NCBI GenBank assembly: GCA_025210655.1
Contig: JAOARG010000045.1
Coordinates: forward strand, 62,001-126,000
Reading direction: 5' to 3'
From: Bacillota bacterium
GTDB taxonomy: Bacteria > Bacillota > Clostridia > Peptostreptococcales > Acidaminobacteraceae
DNA length: 64,000 nt
In this document: one piece after another, positions 61,942 through 64,000 of the stretch
Numbering within the stretch: the first letter of the stretch is position 1
Layout of the letters: the number at the start of each line of letters is the position of its first letter
The notes under the pieces: model-generated
Told to the model about the DNA's origin: nothing
What the model saw: the letters and a program-made list of their open reading frames with translations, nothing else
Database searches by the model: none
Made by a program: the position numbers and the translations under genes

Positions 61942-62343
61942 TTATAGGCTATTTAACTCTTTGTCCCTATTTCTCTTCAAACTAAGCAATAAATTCCAAA
62001 TATCTTTTGAAAACATCTGTACATCCTCTTTTTCATCATAAATGACTAGGATACCCTTATCAGGATTGAAGCTATTGATTTGGTCCAAGACCCAATCATC
62101 ATCACCTAAATGTAGCAAAACATAAATTATACTTAGTTCAAATTTAATATCTTCATTTCTTAACTTCTTCAAATCCTCTACAATACGGATTTGAAACTTC
62201 AAACCATTAGATGTCCAAGTGCAGTCATATGAGTCATTACCGCATTCTTCAACTTCTATTTCATAAGCTTTTATTATTGATAATATGTCATTCAACTGTT
62301 CCTGTTTTTTATTTGAAACTGCACTAATTGAATTTTCTGCCAT
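61942..62343 (-). CDS. Small soluble protein of unknown function
   Basis: A 133-residue protein I do not recognise, without membrane segments or cofactor motifs. The start is helical and polar, the middle (CTWTSNGLKFQIRIVEDLKK) looks like a small alpha/beta domain, and the end is basic. ATG at 62343 follows GGAAGGAG, a strong site. It lies 73 bases upstream of the rhodanese gene on the same strand and divergent from the LysR regulator, so it may belong to the regulated sulfur unit. Confidence 0.7.
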   Translation of the reverse strand: MAENSISAVSNKKQEQLNDILSIIKAYEIEVEECGNDSYDCTWTSNGLKFQIRIVEDLKKLRNEDIKFELSIIYVLLHLGDDDWVLDQINSFNPDKGILVIYDEKEDVQMFSKDIWNLLLSLKRNRDKELNSL

Positions 62344-62540
62344 ACATCTCCTTCCGTTATGAAATTTCCACTACTTATCAAGGCCTTGAAAATTAAGTAT
62401 CCATTTCTTAAAGTTAATTAATTCACAATTGAATAGGAATAAAAAGTCCATGTATACATTCCCTATCAATTGATTTGTTTTTATGTTATAATTATAACAA
62501 TCTTATAGGTACTTTGTGTTATAAGCAACTGTTATAATAC

Positions 62541-62555
62541 ATAAGGATACCTTAT
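62541..62555. promoter_or_regulatory. LysR-type operator candidate
   Basis: ATAAGGATACCTTAT is a perfect inverted repeat with three central bases and fits the T-N11-A rule for LysR-family binding sites. A second looser pair, CTTATA/TATAAG, lies at about 62502-62525. Both are in the divergent gap between the lysR gene and the leftward small-protein/rhodanese genes. Confidence 0.55.
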
Positions 62556-62619
62556 TACAATATTGACTTGTATTAAAAGTTAACTTATACTCAAAAGAGT
62601 TAATTATAAAGGAGTAAAT

Positions 62620-63510
62620 ATGAATCTTTATTACTTAAAATCTTTTTATGTTACTGTTAAGAAAAATAGCATATCAAAAGCATCTAAAGAACTTCACTTG
62701 ACCCAACCGGGTCTTAGCCTTCAACTACAGGCTCTTGAAAAAGATCTTGGTGTTTGTCTTCTTACTAGAAGTAACAAGGGGGTTGTACTGACAGAAGCTG
62801 GACAAGTATTATATGATTATGCTGATACTATTCTTTCACTTCAAGAAAGTGTTGAAAGGGATATATCAAATATCACTGAAGAAAAACAAAGACTTATTGT
62901 TGGGTCTTGTAAAGCCATTGGTGAGTATGCTCTACCATGTAGTATATATGTCTTTAAAAATGATAATGACCATATTGATATACAGCTGGAAATCATCAAT
63001 ACTGAAGAAGTAGTTACATCATTAATTAATAGAAAGATAAATGTTGGAATAGTAAGTAACGAACCTAAAAACAAAAAATTAAAATATAAGAAAATAACTA
63101 GTGATAAACTTCTATTGGTTACATCACTGCCATTAGTCAAGGATTCCATAACAATAGATGAGTTAAAACAACTTCCTCTTATATTCCGGGAAAAGGGTTC
63201 AGGAACAAGGGAAGCAGTTGAGGAAGTTCTTAAAAATAATGGTATTGATAAATCTGAGCTTAACATTATTTATGAACTTAATTCAATGGAAGCAATAAAG
63301 ACAAGCGTCGTTTCTGGTAAAGGAATATCCTTTATTCCAGAACTTTCAATTAAACGTGAGTTGAAAGATGGGATTTTAAAGCCTATAACTATCGAGGGCC
63401 TTGAATTTAACATCGAATACTATCTTTGTCATTTAAAAGAATATAAGTGTGAAACTCCTGAAATGAGTTTTGAAAAGTTTATTATGTCTTCTAAGAGAGG
63501 ATTTTGCTAG
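62620..63510 (+). CDS. LysR-family transcriptional regulator (CysB/CysL-like)
   Basis: A 296-residue regulator. The N-terminal winged helix MNLYYLKSFYVTVKKNSISK, with ELHLTQPGLSLQLQALEKDLG (about 23-43), is a normal LysR DNA-binding domain; residues 90-290 form the ligand-binding periplasmic-protein-like domain (FREKGSGTREAVEEVL near 190). The family branch CysL/CysB controls sulfur genes. It is divergent from the rhodanese side and has a T-N11-A palindrome in front, so it probably controls that unit and itself. ATG at 62620 follows AAAGGAG. Confidence 0.9.
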   Translation: MNLYYLKSFYVTVKKNSISKASKELHLTQPGLSLQLQALEKDLGVCLLTRSNKGVVLTEAGQVLYDYADTILSLQESVERDISNITEEKQRLIVGSCKAIGEYALPCSIYVFKNDNDHIDIQLEIINTEEVVTSLINRKINVGIVSNEPKNKKLKYKKITSDKLLLVTSLPLVKDSITIDELKQLPLIFREKGSGTREAVEEVLKNNGIDKSELNIIYELNSMEAIKTSVVSGKGISFIPELSIKRELKDGILKPITIEGLEFNIEYYLCHLKEYKCETPEMSFEKFIMSSKRGFC

Positions 63511-63516
63511 ACATTC

Positions 63517-63547
63517 AAAAGCCACCGCTAGAATAGCGGTGGCTTTT
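63517..63547. terminator. Bidirectional terminator between lysR and engB
   Basis: AAAAGCCACCGCTA and TAGCGGTGGCTTTT form a perfect 14-base-pair stem around GAA, with A and T ends serving both convergent genes. This is the only convergent gap in the window without a large palindromic element. Confidence 0.92.
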
Positions 63548-63553
63548 TATATT

Positions 63554-64000
63554 TTACTTCTTTGATTGTCTTTCAAAATGAATATCTAGTTCGTTGACTT
63601 CAAATATATTGTTTAGGAGCTCCCATACTTCATACTTTCCTTTTCTATTACTAGATGAGATAGCCATTAGTATTTCGTCATCTCCCATTTCAAGTTCTTT
63701 TTTTATCGTATTTAGAGATTTTTTTATTTGAGAATTCTTCAATTTATCAAGTTTTGTGGCAATAACGATACCGCTAAAACCGTATTCCTTGATCCATTTG
63801 TACATTTGTTTATCTTGCTCAGTTGGTTTATGTCTAGAATCCACAAGAAGAATAACTTCTAATAAATTTTCTCTTCCTCCAAGATAAGTTTCAATAATCT
63901 TACCCCAGGCTTTCTTGCTCTCTTTTGATACTCTAGCATATCCGTATCCTGGAAGGTCAACAAATCTAAACTTTTCATCTATATCATAAAAGTTAATTGT
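63554..64000 (-). CDS. engB: Ribosome biogenesis GTPase EngB (YihA/YsxC), 5' end cut by window edge
   Basis: The last 149 residues of EngB, which helps assemble the 50S subunit. The visible part includes the G3 motif VDLPGYGYARVS, LLVDSRHKPTEQDKQMY and the G4 motif ATKLDKLKNSQ, with SSSNRKGKYE as the G5 region. The G1 P-loop lies beyond the right end of the window. An internal ATG-like start giving only 96 residues is not the true start, because the frame stays open to the edge with conserved sequence. Confidence 0.95.
   Translation of the reverse strand, partial: TINFYDIDEKFRFVDLPGYGYARVSKESKKAWGKIIETYLGGRENLLEVILLVDSRHKPTEQDKQMYKWIKEYGFSGIVIATKLDKLKNSQIKKSLNTIKKELEMGDDEILMAISSSNRKGKYEVWELLNNIFEVNELDIHFERQSKK

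Overview
The window looks like chromosome of a low-GC, anaerobic, amino-acid-fermenting member of the Clostridia. The left edge carries the start of a glycine reductase operon in the order grdX-trxB-trxA-grdE behind a tandem glycine riboswitch, an arrangement known from Stickland fermenters such as Acetoanaerobium sticklandii. AT-rich codons, strong AGGAGG ribosome binding sites, CheV/CheX, SpoIIE-type phosphatase and MGDG-synthase-like glycolipid enzymes fit that lineage. I cannot name the species. I see no tRNA, rRNA, CRISPR array, prophage or intact insertion sequence.

Layout. 1-2.9 kb: glycine reductase operon with promoter, riboswitch and terminator. 3.4-5.2 kb: Na/phosphate cotransporter with a Pho-box-like upstream region. 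5.2-15.0 kb: a long leftward run of late cobalamin genes (cobU, cobS, cobC, cbiA, cbiP, cbiB, cobD) followed by uppP, a DUF362 ferredoxin protein, cheX and trmL. 15.2-29 kb: DUF2225 protein, FtsA-like protein with nth, an RND efflux pair, cheV, queG, and a flippase-like protein with two MGDG-synthase-like glycosyltransferases. 29-48 kb: housekeeping and signalling genes (diguanylate cyclase, nfo, PP2C phosphatase, glsA, uridine-kinase-like protein, signal peptidase, a possible HEPN protein, RNA-modification enzymes, fba, ppiB, and two membrane sensor proteins without output domains). 48.4-56.1 kb: a ten-gene leftward operon with two YeeE/YedE half-transporters around a TusA protein, a YnjB-like ABC transporter, two arsenosugar-type glycosyltransferase-family proteins and an APH-fold protein. 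57.5-62.6 kb: TVP38, HdrB-like and GltD/dicluster oxidoreductase genes, a secreted rhodanese, a small unknown protein and a divergent LysR regulator. The right edge holds the 3' end of engB.

The 48-62 kb region reads as one sulfur (or selenium) acquisition and processing island. Its gene content (TVP38 + YnjB/C/D-type ABC importer + exported rhodanese) recalls the E. coli ydjXYZ-ynjABCDE locus, with thiosulfate-importer-like YedE/TusA and Hdr-like redox proteins added. The substrate is inference.

The most unusual signal is non-coding. Five of the six convergent gene gaps (31.0-31.6, 35.5-35.8, 41.5-41.9, 45.2-45.6 and 57.2-57.5 kb), plus the gap before the grd promoter (3.0-3.4 kb) and a small one before cobU (15.07-15.16 kb), hold large palindromic elements. 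Several are built as mirror-image arrays: short hairpins of variable sequence alternate with a constant spacer that appears in one orientation on the left and in reverse complement on the right. The spacer differs between elements (GGGGAATC, GCCTAATA, TGTCTAA, CGCCCAGCC). Four elements also carry outer arms made of 7-bp T/G-rich heptads. Hairpins at equivalent places keep base pairing while changing sequence, which suggests selection for structure. They may be complex bidirectional terminators or insulators, or a family of mobile palindromes.
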